A stretch of 64,000 nt of DNA, taken from the NCBI GenBank assembly GCA_037176705.1, contig CM073887.1:59915001-59979000 (forward strand), read 5' to 3'. The stretch is from Molossus alvarezi. Taxonomy: Eukaryota; Chordata; Mammalia; Chiroptera; Molossidae. The notes beneath the pieces are model-generated. The model was not told where the DNA came from. It did no database searches and saw nothing but the letters and a program-made list of their open reading frames with translations. Positions 11,131 to 23,584 of the stretch are shown piece by piece (the stretch's first letter is position 1; the number at the start of each line of letters is the position of its first letter). Both the position numbers and the translations under genes were made by a program.

Positions 11131-12176
11131 TGTGGAAAGCATTTGATGAGTAAGGAGTCATTTATGTCGATCTACCCACCTACCCCAGCATCCCCAGTAG
11201 AGGTTTAGCCCACAAGATAATCTGTTATGACTAGGCTCCCATGTTCTGGTCATGTATTATTTCTGCAGCTGGGGTATTTGTCCAATCCCAGTCTTCTCTG
11301 CTGGCCCTGGCCTCTCAGCAGCTAGCTGGGCCTGAGGGCTAGGCCTTGAGCCAGTCTGGACTCCAGCCAAATCACTGAGGCCTGGGAAGGCCAGCTCCAG
11401 AATTGGTCAAACCCAATTTGCCTAAGGGAAAAGCAAGTTTTGGTGTGAGTAATCAAACCCACAGCCTCCAGCTGGGACTATTCTATAGTCCCCCGTGGGC
11501 AGAAGTTGACTTAAGTTGTATCTTTCTGGAAGAGTAGAGGTGAGATTTAATCTGTTGAACACCTGGTCCTGGAACGGGAGAAGAGGGAGTTTTGTAACTC
11601 AAAACACTAGATATTATAATGAAATCATGAACTTAGCCCTTGGCAGTATGCTAGAGGCCAAGAACAAGTGTGGAGTAAATGGGGCCAGATGTTGGCACTC
11701 TCTGGAAAATATTTACCCAGCACTACAGGCTCTTTGCTGTCATCACCCTGTTTTGATAGAATGACACGAGTCAAAGGCTTTAAGCATTTTTTTCTAAATA
11801 GAAAATTTCAAACATATTCAAAATATTGTATAATGAACTCCGTGTATATCTATCATCCAGTTGACATTTGTCAACTCATGAGCCATCTTATTTCTTCTAT
11901 AACCTCCATGCACTGGCTCTCTTCTGCAACGTTATCTCACATTGATAATCATTGCCTAGATCTATTAATTCATTAGAAGCTATAACAGACTGATATTAAA
12001 ATATTATTTTTTCTTCATTTGTTAGCTGGAGTATCTCTGGAAAGAGAGACATCCTCTCATCTACCATTTAGTTACCCAGTAGTACAATTCATATGAGAAA
12101 AGGAAGATAAAAGCTTGATTTTTTCCCTCCTAGTTTCCAAAATAACTATTGGGCTCCTTAACATCTTCCAAAGGTA
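11131..12176. other. Intergenic DNA, no gene seen
   Basis: Mostly unique sequence. A stretch near 11790-11990 (gaaaatttcaaacatattca) looks like an old L1 piece. No exon-like signal found. Confidence 0.5.
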
Positions 12177-12191
12177 AAGAATGAGATTCCT

Positions 12192-12397
12192 GCCGGCTGG
12201 TGTGGCTCAGTGGATTGAGTGTTGTCCCATGGACTGAGAGGTCCCAGTTTGATTCCCAGTCAGGGCACATGGGTTTGAGTTATGGGTTTGATCACCAGTG
12301 AGGGGTGTGAGGGAGGTGGTTAATTGATGTTTCTCTCTCATATCGATGTTTCTATCTCTCTCTATCCCTTCCTCTCTCTCTAAAAAAATTTTAAAAA
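12192..12397 (+). mobile_element. tRNA-derived SINE, second type
   Basis: Exact 15-bp target duplication AAGAATGAGATTCCT at 12177-12191 and 12398-12412. Confidence 0.92.
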
Positions 12398-12589
12398 AAG
12401 AATGAGATTCCTTTCCTATTTATTTATGTACCCATGAATTTACTGAAATGGGTCAATATGTAGCAGTTCTTATCATTATTGATAATCAAATTTTTATTCC
12501 TTCTTTGGCCAGTGGATCCTCTTCACTTTGACACCTGACTTCTTTTGACAGGACACTTGGGTACCTTTCTTTCTTTTTCTTTTTTTTTT

Positions 12590-12837
12590 TTGTCAATCCT
12601 CACCCGAGGATATTTTTTTCTATTAATTTTTAGAGAGAATGCAAGGGAGGGAGAGAGAGAGAAACATCAATGTGAGAGAGAGACATCGATTGGTTGCCTC
12701 CTGCTCATGTCCCTGACAGGGAGCCAAGGATCTAACCTGCAACCCAAGTATGTGCCCTTGACCTGGAACTGAACCGTGACCCTTTGGTCTGAGGGCCAAG
12801 GGACAAAGTTCTCACTGCTGAGCCACACTGGCCAGGG
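12590..12837 (-). mobile_element. VES-type SINE
   Basis: Tail gtcaatcctcacccgaggat, head gagccacactggccagggc. Flanks CTTGGGTACCTTT and CTTGGATACCTTT. Confidence 0.9.
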
Positions 12838-13100
12838 CTTGGATACCTTTCTTACTTTATGATGCAACGAGAATCCAGGAACATCTTGTATGTTTCTTGC
12901 CACAAGCCTGGGGTCAGCCATTTCTCCAAGGAGCTCTTTTTCCTTTGATTAGAGAGTAGTACTTAGAGACCACAGTCAAGATGCTAGGGGTGCTGGTGGC
13001 TACTGGGTTAGTTGTTGTTTCTAGGTCTTTTCACTGAACAGAAATTGGAAACCCTCATTGTATTAAAAAAAATAAACGACATCATAAATTTATGATGATA

Positions 13101-13259
13101 GCCCTGGCTGGTGTGGCTCAGCGGTTAGAACATCAGCTTGTGGTCCAGAGAGACCCAGGTTCGGTTCCTGCTAAGGGCATGTATCTCAGTTGCAGTTTGT
13201 CCCCAGCCCTGGTTGGGTTGTGCGGGCGGCAGCCACTCGATGTGTACCTTTCATGTCGA

Positions 13260-13305
<46 letters not shown>

Positions 13306-13420
13306 TCTCTCTCCCTCCCACTCTATCTGATCAAAAAATGGAAAAATGTCCTTGGGTGAGGATAAAAAATAAAATAAAATAAAATAAAATAAAATAAAAT
13401 AAAATAAAATAAATAAATAC
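13101..13420 (+). mobile_element. VES-type SINE with (TC)n and (AAAAT)n expansions
   Basis: Exact 13-bp target duplication ATTTATGATGATA at 13088-13100 and 13421-13433. It contains a (TC)n run at 13262-13303 and a pentanucleotide tail (AAAAT)n at about 13366-13410, both created inside the element. Confidence 0.95.
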
Positions 13421-13461
13421 ATTTATGATGATACTTCTAATACTCAAGATTACATGACTTT

Positions 13462-13509
13462 GCCCTGGCCAGTTTGGCTCAGCAGTTAGAGCGTCGGCCT
13501 GCAGTCCAA
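13462..13509 (+). mobile_element. VES SINE head stub (48 bp)
   Basis: Only the first 48 bases of a VES head are present (gccctggccagtttggctca to gcagtcc). GATTACATGACTTT before it and GATTACATACATGACTTTT after it look like a target duplication, so it may have inserted in this short form. Confidence 0.75.
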
Positions 13510-13765
13510 AGATTACATACATGACTTTTACCTAGCCTGATCAATCTCATACTTGTATTTCTTTTTCCCACACTGAAAATCAAATACTCAATGACACTAT
13601 CATTTTTTTTTTATTCCACAATACATACAGATAAAATCTCAGAATAACATACCAACAGTACCTTAAACAATGTGATTACTGAAAAACAGTTTAAGACTTT
13701 TTTTTGGTTCTTTTTGTTCTTTGAGTATATTGCATTGGGGATATGTCATTAAATTACTGTGCTAT

Positions 13766-14034
13766 GCCCTGACTGGTTTGACTCAGCAGTTAGAGTGTTG
13801 ACCTGCAAACCAAAGGGTCACAGGTTTAATTCCCTCTCAAGGGCATGTATCTGGGTTGCAGGTTTGATTTTCAGCCCCCGTCTGGGCTAGTGCAGGAGGC
13901 AAACAATCAGTGTATCTCTCTCACATCAATGTTTCTCTCTCTCTCATTCTCTCTCCCTTCCTCCTTACCTTCCTTCCACTTTGTCTAAAAATCAATGGAA
14001 AAATATCCTTGGATGAGGATTAACAACAACAAAA
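13766..14034 (+). mobile_element. VES-type SINE
   Basis: Exact 15-bp target duplication AAATTACTGTGCTAT at 13751-13765 and 14035-14049. Confidence 0.95.
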
Positions 14035-14202
14035 AAATTACTGTGCTATAATACCACTTAAAATAGTCTCTTTCTGTAGTTATGTTACTAACCTGAAGCT
14101 TTAGATTTTTAAGGAATTTTTTGGAGAACAGAAAATTTTAACTTTTGAAAATAGCAACAACAATAAAAACAACACCTCATGATAAGATTATGTATTACAG
14201 TA

Positions 14203-14456
14203 CTGCCGGTGTGGCTTAGCGGTTAGAGGGTCGGCCCCTTGACCAATGGAGTCATGGGTTCGATTCCAGTCAAGGACACGTATCTTGGTTGCCGTTCATC
14301 CCCAGCCCTGGTTGGGTCATTTGGGAGGCAACCAGTCGATATGGCTCTATCAATCACATCGATATTTCTCTCTGTCTCTCTTTCTCTCTCTCCCTCCTTC
14401 CCACTCTATCTGATAATAAGTAGAAAAATATTCTTGAGTGAGGAATAAAAAAAAAA
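14203..14456 (+). mobile_element. VES-type SINE
   Basis: Head ctgccggtgtggcttagcgg, B-box-like gggttcgattccagtc, tail ending attcttgagtgaggaataaa. Confidence 0.88.
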
Positions 14457-14689
14457 GTAATGTGGTATTACCTCACTTGAATGACCCAGTTACTCTCAAT
14501 TGCATTTGTTATAGTACAATATTTCAGAGATATTTTTAAATGGATGGGGTAGGGGGAGTAATGATGTTAATTTTTTATAATAATAACAGATTGATAATAA
14601 TAATTACAATAATATAATGCACAATCTTTTTTTTTAAATAAGGGGATACCCAACTTTATTTATTTTATATATTCTTTATTGACACCACA

Positions 14690-15890
14690 TTACTTTTTTT
14701 ATTGTGGTAAAATGTACACAACATAAAATTTACCATTTTAACCATTTTTAAGTGTGCATTTCACTAGCATTAAGTGCATTCACATTGTTGAACAACCATC
14801 CACCATCCATCTCCAAAACTCTGTACCCATTAAACACTAACTTCCCATTCTTTCCTCCCCCAGCTCCTGGCATCCAACATCTACTTTCTCTCTTTATAAA
14901 TTTGTTTTCTCTAGGGATCTCATATAGGTGAAATCATGCTTGTCTTTTGTGACTGACTTATTTCATTTAGCAAAATGTCTTCAAGTTTCATCCATGTTGT
15001 AACATGTGTCAAAATTTCCTTCCTTTTAAAAAATAGATAATGTTCCATTGTATGGATAGACCATATTTTGTTTATCCATTCATCTGTTGATGGACATTCA
15101 GGTTGTTTCTACTTTGAGCTGCTATGAACATGGGTGTGCATATACGTTTGAATTCCTGCTCTCAATGCTTTTGGGTATATATCCAGTAGTGGAATTGATG
15201 GATAATATGGTAATTGTATGTTTAATTTTTCGGGAAACCTCTGTACTATTTTCCACAGCAGCTGCACCATTTTACATTCCTACCAGCATTGCACAGAGTT
15301 TCAATTTTTCCACATTCTCACCAACACTTGTTACTTTCTTTTATATAATAGCCATCCTGATGGGTGTGAACCTAGGGAATTATTTTCAAAATATAATATT
15401 ATTTTAGAATTATGTAAGATATTTACATAATTTCAAAGTCAAAGCTACAAAACAAAGTATATAGAGACACATCTAGCTTCTATTCCTGTACCTTCCATCA
15501 TGTTCTTTGCTTCTTCCTCAGTTCACCATTTATACTTTCTCATGGTTTATCTTTCAATTAAATATATATATGAATCCAATTTGTTGTTTTTCCACTTAAC
15601 ACTGTTTTCAATATACAGAGGTTTTCTTATTCCTTTTTATAGCTGCACAGTACTCTATTCTGTGGCTGTGCCATAGTTTATTCAACCATCCTCTATTGAT
15701 GGACTTAAAGGCTATTTCCAGTCTTTTGATATTTTAAATAGTGTTGCTATGAAAAGCCTTGTTCGTTCACCTTTTCTTATTTTTTAAAAGAAAAATTATT
15801 GTTTTTTTTTCTCTAAGTGGATAAATGCATATATAATTTTGCCAGATATCACCTGTTTTCCTCTCCACAAGTAAAGTATTCAAATGTGTA
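14690..15890 (-). mobile_element. Old L1 fragments
   Basis: Phrases accattttaaccatttttaa, gtatggatagaccatatttt, atccattcatctgttgatgg and ttctaccagcattgcacaga-like text are the antisense of L1 ORF2. A second related piece runs from about 15420 to 15890. Confidence 0.85.
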
Positions 15891-16600
15891 AAAAATGAAC
15901 AAGCTTTTTCATTTGCTTATATCACTTTGCATTCCCACTAGTAAAGTATGCCAGTATGTAAAATACTCACAAGCCTTTTCATTCAACCTGGTGGGCTCCT
16001 ATATATTCTTTAAAACCCATCTCCTTTCTAGGAGGCCTCCCCTTCTCTGGCTTTGTCCTCTTGGTTTTCCCAGCTCCAGCTTCCTTTTTCTGGCTCAGTC
16101 GGACAATGAGAGGTTGGGAGTGTCTATGTCCAATTTCATACTCTCCAGACTGGGAGCTTCTTGAGTGCTGGCTCCAGAGCTGAGTTTCTTTGGAGGTATC
16201 AGCACAAGACTGAGAACAGAGAAGTGACAGTAACATGATTTCTCTCTAAACCTAGGACAGCTCCTTAACCCTGGGTCTCCCTGACTGGGATCTACTGGGC
16301 CAGGGGGAAAGAACTGGGTCAAGCTGGTCAATATCCTGGGTTCTGCTGTCTGCCCTCTTGCTGAGACACCTGTGTCCAAGGGTGGTGACCTCACTGTGGG
16401 TGTGTATCACCTGAATAGCTCTCAGGCAGAGGAATGGAACCTGCTTGCGGTCAGGGAGATCCCACGTACAATTCAGGCTTCTAAATCATTTTCAACACCC
16501 ACGATGGAAACCCAATACTGATTAATTAATCACTCCTTGTTCCCCGCTTTGCTCTACCCCTGGCGACCACCAATCTACTGTCTGTCTTTAAGAACTACAT
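15891..16600. other. Intergenic DNA with a possible L2 piece
   Basis: Around 15990-16200 the text (aaacccatctcctttctagg, ctccagactgggagcttctt) resembles the L2 LINE 3' region. The rest is unique; no gene signal. Confidence 0.45.
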
Positions 16601-16611
16601 AGCCCTGGCCA

Positions 16612-16817
16612 GGTGGCTCAGCTGGTGGGAGCATCGTGCCATACCACAAAGGGCTGCAGGTTCAATTCTCCATCAGGGCACATTCCTAAGTTATAGGTTC
16701 GATCCCTGTTCAGGATGTGTGCAGGAGGCAACCGATGAATGTTTCTCACATCAGTGTTTCTTTCTCTCGCTCTAAAAATCAATAAAAACATGTTCTTGGG
16801 TGAGGATTTTTAAAAAA
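16612..16817 (+). mobile_element. Diverged VES-type SINE
   Basis: Head gccctggccaggtggctcag, B-box-like aggttcgatccctgtt, tail ttcttgggtgaggattttta. Confidence 0.85.
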
Positions 16818-16880
16818 TTACCTACCCTAGACATTTCATATAAGGAATCATACAACGTGAGTCCTTTTTTTAAAACTATG

Positions 16881-16939
16881 TTTTTTATCCTCACCCGAGG
16901 ACTTTTTTTTTTTTTTCACTTTTTGTTAAGATAGAGTGG

Positions 16940-16991
<52 letters not shown>

Positions 16992-17150
16992 TCGACATGA
17001 AAGGTACATATCAAGTGGCTGCCACCTGCACGACCCAACCAGGGCCGGGTACAAACTGCAGCCGAGGTATGTGCCCTTAGCAGGAACCTAACCCGGGTCT
17101 CTCTGGACCACAGGCTGACGCTCTAACCGCTGAGCCAAACCAGCCAGGGC
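16881..17150 (-). mobile_element. VES-type SINE with long GA run
   Basis: Flanks AACGTGAGTCCTTTTTT (16854) and AACATGAGTCCTTTTTT (17151). (GA)n at about 16944-16986. Confidence 0.92.
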
Positions 17151-17375
17151 AACATGAGTCCTTTTTTGTGTCTAGCTCTTGTCATTCAGCATAATGTTTT
17201 TGAGATTCACCTATGTTGTAATGTGTGTCAATACTTCGTTCCTTTTCATGGCTGAGTACTATTTTACTATGTAGATGGAGCATTTGGGTTGTTTCCACTT
17301 TGAGCTAATGTGGCTAATGCTGTTATGCACATATGTATACATATTCTTGTTTGAGTACCATTTTCAATTTTTGTT

Positions 17376-17595
17376 ATTGTTGTAATCCTCACCCAAGGAT
17401 ATTTTTTCATTGATTTTTAGATAGAGTAGAATGGAGGGAGGAAGACAGAGAGACATCAGTGAGAGAGAGAGACACTTTGATTGGTTGCAGGAATCAAACC
17501 TTCAACCCAGGTACATGCCCTTGACTGGGAATCGAACCCAAAACCCTTTGGTCTGCAGGCCAATACTCTAACAACTGAGCCAAGCTGACCAAGGC
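17376..17595 (-). mobile_element. VES-type SINE in old L1
   Basis: Flanked by CATTTTCAATTTTTGTT and TGTTTTCAATTCTTTTG, an imperfect duplication of L1 text. Confidence 0.87.
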
Positions 17596-17666
17596 CTGTT
17601 TTCAATTCTTTTGGATCTATGTCTTGGAGTGCAATTGCTGAGTCATGCGGTAACTCAATGTGTTCC

Positions 17667-17917
17667 TTTTTTTTTTTTTTTTTTGTAATTAATCCTTACC
17701 CTAGGATATTTTTCCATTGCTTTTTAGAGAGAGAGAAGGGAGGGGAAGAGAAACATCAATGTGAGAGAGACACTTCAATTAGTTGCCTCCTGCATGACCC
17801 CAACTGAAGCTGGGGATCAAACCTGCAACCCAGGTATGTGCCCTTGACTGGAATTGAACCCATAACCCTTCGGTCTGCAGGCCAACACTCTAACTGTTGA
17901 GCCAAACCGGCAAGGGC
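17667..17917 (-). mobile_element. VES-type SINE in old L1
   Basis: Flanked by CTCAATGTGTTCCTTTTTT and CTTAATGTGTACTTTTTT. Tail aatccttaccctaggatatt. Confidence 0.88.
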
Positions 17918-18039
17918 TTAATGTGTACTTTTTTGAGGAACTGCCAAAGCTCCACCATTTATTTTTACACATTTTATATCTCTAATGCCTCCCAAAGCCA
18001 GTGAAGAGAGAATTCTAAGTGGAGGATTCTAAATCCTAA

Positions 18040-18440
18040 TTTTGTAGTCGAGGAAACTGAGGCTGGGAGAGATGATCTCACGCCATCCTAGACTAATGGC
18101 CATAAGAATAGCTCCCATTTGCTTAGTCACCACTGGGTGCCAGACATTTGCTATAGAGGATCTTTGGATTGAGTCCCCAAAAGCCTCACTGTCTCTGGAA
18201 TTTGACAGATCTGAGTTTAACTCCCAACTTGGGCAAGTGACTTTCTTCCTCTGAGTCACCATCTCCCTACCTATAAATGATCATAATCAGAGTTCCTGAC
18301 TTATTGTCGAGAATGGATGTGGTAATATAGGCAGAGGATGGTTCCTTTGATTTACAGATGGATCAAACAAACCAAAAAATGATCAACTGAAGTTCAGAGG
18401 GTTTAAGTAACTTGCCAAAAGTCACACAGCAGCCCTGGCC
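18040..18440 (+). repeat. MIR SINE fragments
   Basis: Contains acttgggcaagtgactttct and ctctgagtcaccatctccct, the forward MIR core. A second MIR in the other direction lies at about 18330-18431 (ttcagagggtttaagtaact). Confidence 0.7.
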
Positions 18441-18688
18441 AGTTTGGCTCAGCAGTTAGAGCGTCGGCCTGCGGTGCAGAGAGACCCGGGTTCGGTTCCC
18501 GCTAAGGGCACGTACCTCGGTTGCAGTTTGTCCCCGGCCATGGTTGGTTGTGCGGGTGGCAACCACTCGATGTGTCCCTTCACTTCGGTGTTTCTCTCTC
18601 TCTCTCTTCCTCTCTCTCCCTCCCGCTCTGTCTGAACAAAAAATGCAAAAATGTCCTCGGGTGAGGATTAAAAAAAATAAATAAAAAT
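18432..18688 (+). mobile_element. VES-type SINE inserted in a MIR
   Basis: Exact 13-bp target duplication AAGTCACACAGCA at 18419-18431 and 18689-18701. The target is the conserved MIR core. Confidence 0.95.
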
Positions 18689-18959
18689 AAGTCACACAGC
18701 AATTGGTGACTGGATCCAACCTGCAAGTATTTTTGAGAAGTTTCCTGAAGCTTAACCCCTCTGGGAGCTAGTGAGAAGAGAGTCCTATGGCAGTTCCACT
18801 GGGGTAGAAGTAGTTTGCTGCTGTGTTGCTTTGCTCTGACCTCTAACAACACAGAATCTTGCTGAATCAGACTTGGGTGGCCTGTGGTCACAAACCACAA
18901 TAACTGGTTTTCTGATGAAAGTCACTTTTGTCCCAACCCACTCACTCCTTTATATCAGC

Positions 18960-19800
18960 ACAGCCCAGGCAGAGTCACTTCCTGTGCCCTACACAGGCAT
19001 GGGCCAGGTGCTTCCTTGTCTCCCAGTGTTGGCTCCAGTTGGTCTCTCTGCTCTGGGACCCCTTGCCCTTCTCTCTATTTTCTGCCTTGCACACACTAGA
19101 ACCATCATGATCTGGTTTCCACCAACCCTCTGATCTTCTCCTAGTGGGTTCCCCACTCCAGCCTGCTGGCCTCTTGCTCCTTGAGAATGCCACCCTCAGT
19201 CAGCCCCAGGCCCTTTGCACTTGCTGCTTACTTTGTTTGCAGTGTTCCAATTAATGTCTTCCTATGTGATTCAGGGATCACATAAGCATTACTTCCTCCT
19301 AGAAGCGTAGCCCAGACCACCTTATCTAAACTAGGTTCCCAGTCCTTCCCTGTGAACTCATCCTATTTGCTAATCCCAGCCAATTCAGATTTTGCCTGTC
19401 TGTCCTCCTCCAGAATGCCCTGACCATTAGGAATTCTGGTCCAGGCAGCAGAGGAGTCACTCCCTTGTTGAGGTCCTTGCACCTGTATCCTCCTAGCTTT
19501 CTCCCCCTCCCCAGCAGAACTCCCACTCTCCCCACTTTCTAGGGGGACACCTCTCCATCTCTCTCCTTAGTTTCTGAGGACCAGGGCCTCTCCTCCCTGT
19601 ACCTACCTTAAGGCTCTCTCTGCACCCATCTGGCTCTTTAATGCTATAGACCTCCCTCTTATACTCCATCTCCCTTCCTCCCCAGTTGCTATCTTTCTTC
19701 CTATCCCCCCTTTCCTTTTCTCTTGTTCGCCATTGAAAACTCCAGCCTAAATGTGATCCAGGTAAAAAACCTTGGAGTCACCTGTGATTTTTCTCCTTTT
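18960..19800 (+). repeat. L2 LINE fragments
   Basis: Text such as caggccctttgcacttgctg and aaaaaccttggagtcacctg follows the L2 3' region in forward orientation, in pieces. No open frame remains. Confidence 0.6.
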
Positions 19801-19805
19801 TTGTC

Positions 19806-20456
19806 AATAAACAAACAAATAAATAAATAAATGGAGCCACTTTAAAATGGAGCCGGAGCGGCCATCTCAGAGGAACTGCCTTGAATGTCTCATGCCTCAA
19901 ACATCTGGAATGTTAAAACAGGGTAAAATAACCTTTGGACTGGACCTCAAGCAACATTATGCCCCAAGGAAAGTTTGCAAAGATAATAAGAAAGCAGATA
20001 TTATGGCTACTGGACTGATGACTACTGGGCTGAAAATTAAAAAATATTGCTTAGAATTAACATCCTTATGTTATTTTATCTGCACCAATAGAAATCCTTT
20101 CCTTCTATTGTTGTAACTGTTCTCCTTCTCTTTATCATAAACACCCCTTGTGTTTGTTTCCTAATTGGAACACTATTTGGGCTTCTCCTTGAATTAGTGA
20201 TTCCCGAATAACTATTCTTTTTTTTTTTTTTTATTAAAAAAATGTTTTTTATTGATTTTCAGAGAGAGAGAGAGAGGAAGGGAGAGAGAAACACTGATGC
20301 AAGAGCAGAACTTTGATAAGCTGACTGCTGGGGACCAAGCCCAAACCCACGCAGAATCCCCACCAACTGAGCCACACTGACCAGGGCTAGTCTTATGAAT
20401 CTTAAATAAATGTTTGTTGCCTCTCACTTTGAAAGGCCTTTTTATATTGAGGTTAA
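19806..20456 (+). mobile_element. Possible solo LTR of an endogenous retrovirus
   Basis: The block splits an L2 copy (cttggagtcacctgtgattt before; ctacatccaatctgtcagca after), so it is a later insertion. It ends gaggttaaca and holds aaataaatgtttgttgcctc, which looks like an LTR polyadenylation region. No internal retroviral gene is present, and a clear target duplication was not found. A SINE sits inside it. Assignment as LTR is inference. Confidence 0.4.
20218..20387 (-). mobile_element. Short tRNA-derived SINE
   Basis: Poly-T then tttttattgattttcagaga and a head ending gagccacactgaccagggc. Middle part shortened relative to other copies. Confidence 0.8.
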
Positions 20457-21140
20457 CATCTCACAACTACATCCAATCTGTCAGCAGGTCCCATCAGCTC
20501 CACCTTTCAAATAAATTGCACATTCCACCACCTTTCACAACTCTCAGTACCTCCATTGCCGCTGTGCAGGTCCAAGGCTACAGCCACCTTCCCGGTCTCC
20601 TTCTCCTGTTCTTGTGCCCTCTTCAGCTGGTCCATAGTATTGCAGCTAGAGGGAGTCTTAAAAACTGTCAAACCCCACCCTCTTCTGCTCAGAACCCTCT
20701 GTGGCTTCCACTTTCACAGAGGCCTGTGTCTGAAAGATGGAATTTGGACTGCTGAGGGTGGAAGGCCATTCAGACTTTAGCCATCTTTGATGTCCAAAAC
20801 ACTACGTCCTCCCACTGGCCCTTCAGGCGCTGCGTGATCGGTTCTGTCATCCCCTCACCCTCATCTCCTCCCAGTTTCCGCCTTGTTTACTCTGCACAGC
20901 CTCCCTGGTCTCTTGGATGTTCCTTAAGACACAGTCCAGCCTCAGGACCTGTGCACAGGCTGTGTGCCCTGTGCCTGGAACACTCTTCCTTCAGATATCC
21001 CCCTCCCTCTCTTTTGGTCTCTGCTCAATTGTCACCTTCTCAGAGAGTCCTTCCTCATCTACTTACCTGGCTGGATTTTCCTCCGTAATACACATCACAT
21101 AAAATACCCCCTTTTCATTATGTGTTTTTAGTTGTGCTTT
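20457..21140 (+). repeat. L2 LINE fragment
   Basis: Forward L2 text: ctacatccaatctgtcagca, cctcagtacctcc-like, tgctcagaaccctctgtggc, cctggaacactcttccttca, tcaattgtcaccttctcaga. Continues the piece before the LTR-like insertion. Confidence 0.75.
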
Positions 21141-21199
21141 ATGTAATCTACACAAAGCGCAGGAAGGTGTGTAGAACAAAACCCGGTACTCTCTGTGAA

Positions 21200-21640
21200 C
21201 TTGATTTTGTTTAATGAATATGTGCTCTCTGCTGAGGCTGGGGAAAAACAGAATATGAGAAAGATCCTGTCTATTCACATGGAGCTCAAGGCCCCACCCA
21301 GGTAGACAGTTGCTAAACAATCATTCCAAGAGCAATTTTACTATGACTGAGGATATACAGCAGGTGTGGCTGCACAGAGTATGGGTTTGAACTCATCCCA
21401 GAGGTGGGGAAGCCCTCAGAGAAAATGGCATTTGAGCCAAGACTTGAAGGATAAGAAGGAGTTAGCTGGTTAGGTGAGAGGAAAAAAATTCTAAGCATAG
21501 GGAACAACATATGAAAAGGCATAGATAGAGGTGGCAGAGATGACCTTGGTGCGTTTGGGAAAAATGGTCACAAGTGGCTGGTGTATGGATCTTGAGCAAG
21601 AGCATGGTGAGTAATGAGTTGGAAGGGGCTGTTTTCTCCC
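21200..21640 (-). repeat. L2-like fragment
   Basis: Phrases such as gagccaagacttgaaggata and ggaacaacatatgaaaaggc are the reverse of an old L2-type LINE end. Confidence 0.5.
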
Positions 21641-22114
21641 CCATTCACCCTACACTCCTGAACTGCTCTGGTCTTTGCTCCAGATCTGGTATCTCCTGTC
21701 TTGTCTATATTCTTCTGCCCTATATTTTGTGTCCTGGAAAGCTGACTTGTAAACACCACTCAACAGGTTCCTTTGCATTGTGGCTTCTGATTGGGTTCAA
21801 CCAATGGGGAGCTAGAGCAGGCATAGGAGGGAAGGACATAGTAAGGTCAGGGTGTTAATACCTCATCTCATTTCCTTATGGTTCATGCAGGCTGGCTGTG
21901 TCCCTGGACTGAAGGTTCACAGCTCCTACTAGGCAGTCTTCCATACATAGCCTGATCTGGTTCAAGTTCCAGTAACTACTACCCCAGGTCCAAGAACCCA
22001 GGAGTGGGGAAGGATCCTGGCTGTTCATAGCCCCTGGGGTGCTGCTATCTCTTTGAAAATAATGCTTCCATCAAACTATTTAAGTTACCCCATTTGAGTG
22101 CTCTGTTTCCTGCC

Positions 22115-23030
22115 AAAACCCTCTTTTTATTGAAATAAAATTCACATCATATAAAGTTAACCATTTTAAAGTATACGAATCAGTGGCATTTAGTATTTCA
22201 CGATGTTGGGCAACTATCACCTCTATCTAGTTCCAATTTTTTCATCACCTCAAAAGGAGACCTCATATTCATTTTCCCTGGGTTTGGGTTTCACTTCTCA
22301 TTTCTCGCTCCAGTGAGCCCCTGGCAACCATCTGTCTCTGTGAATTCGCCTGTTCTGGACATTTCATATCGATGGAATCACACATTATGTGGTTTTTTTG
22401 TCTGTCATCTCTCACTAAGCATGTTTTTAAGGTTCATGCACGCTGTAGCATGTGTCAGTAATTCATTTCTTTTTATGGCTGAGTAATATTCCACTGTGTG
22501 GATGGATCACATTTGTTCATCCATTCACCCATTGATGGACACTTGGGCTGTTTCCACCTTCTGGCAATTATGACTAGTACTGCTATGGACACACACATAC
22601 ATGTATCTGAGTCCCTGTTTTCAATTCTTCTTCTTTTTTTTTTTTATCCTCACCAGAGGACATTTTTGCATTTATCTTCAGATAGAGTGGGAAGGAGAGA
22701 AGGAGGAAGAGAGAGAGAGAAACATCAATGTGAGAGAGACACATCGACTGGTTGCCACCCACACGACCCCAACTGGGGCCGGGGACAAACTGCATCCAAG
22801 GTATGTGCCCTTAGTGGGAACTGAACCCTAGACTGTGGTCAGCGGGCCGACACTCTAACCGCTGAGCCAAACCAGCCAGGGTTGTTTTCAATTCTTTTGG
22901 GTATATACTAGGAGTGGAATTGCTGGGTCATATGGTAATTGTATATTTCCATTTTTGAAGAACTGCCAAACTGTTTTCCTTAGTGGCTGCCCCATTTTAC
23001 ATCCCCTTCAACAGTGTATGATAGAATCTC
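22115..23030 (-). mobile_element. Old L1, split by a SINE
   Basis: Antisense L1 text at 22115-22633 and 22882-23030 (aaagttaaccattttaaagt, ggctgagtaatattccactg, ggagtggaattgctgggtca). Confidence 0.85.
22634..22881 (-). mobile_element. VES-type SINE in old L1
   Basis: Flanked by TGTTTTCAATTCTTCTT and TGTTTTCAATTCTTTTG. Head gagccaaaccagccagggt. Confidence 0.9.
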
Positions 23031-23139
23031 TCTTTTTTAAATCTTTTTCCCTAAAAGTCTGTCATGAGCTTCTGGATCCCCAGGAAAAGCCTTTCTCTCA
23101 CCCCAGTCATGTTCCACTTTTATCTACTTCCAGATGTCT

Positions 23140-23500
23140 TTCTGGTACCATCTTCCTAATCTGGCCACTGTCTCCACTTCTTATCCTCCCACTCTGATCT
23201 TGGTCCACTGGGACCTTGGCTGCCACCGTGCTGAGGACTCTAGTGACCTGCTAACCACATAGTCCTGTCCCCTCCTGGGGCCTTGGCTCTTTAACCTCTG
23301 GGCATAGGTGATGGTACCTATTTCTACTCTTCCTTAACCTTCCAGATGAGACTATCTCCACTTCCAGTGCTGTGCCTCTGCCTGTCCTCTCCCTAAATGC
23401 AGCTTCTGTTTCCCCACCCTCTTCTATGTCCTTCTCCCTCCCTGAGTAACCTCACTGACCCACTCTAGGGCATCCACTGTCTCCCCAATTAGGTGATTCA
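23140..23500 (+). repeat. L2-like fragment
   Basis: Degraded forward text with ctccctgagtaacctcactg. Family assignment is tentative; no gene signal here. Confidence 0.35.
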
Positions 23501-23584
23501 CAGACACACTTCCAGGAGGGGCCCAGCTGCCTCCTGGGAGTCTCCCTGAACAGCCCATGGGCCTTTTAGACTCAAGGTAACACA

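Larger units (their letters stand above)
16818..17960 (-). mobile_element. Old L1 carrying three SINEs
   Basis: Pieces at 16820-16870, 17151-17370, 17596-17660 and 17918-17960 join into one antisense L1 text (acatttcatataaggaatca, cattcagcataatgtttttg, tggagtgcaattgctgagtc). Confidence 0.8.

Noticed and set aside
13133..13422. Frames with Arg-Glu or Ser-Leu repeats, seen in many places
   Set aside because: Translations of (GA)n/(TC)n runs inside SINEs; the same peptides (QRLERRPAVQRDPGSVPAKG type) recur at every SINE head.
19847..20116. 89-residue frame in the LTR-like block
   Set aside because: No resemblance to a known protein domain. The block's position and ends fit a non-coding repeat.
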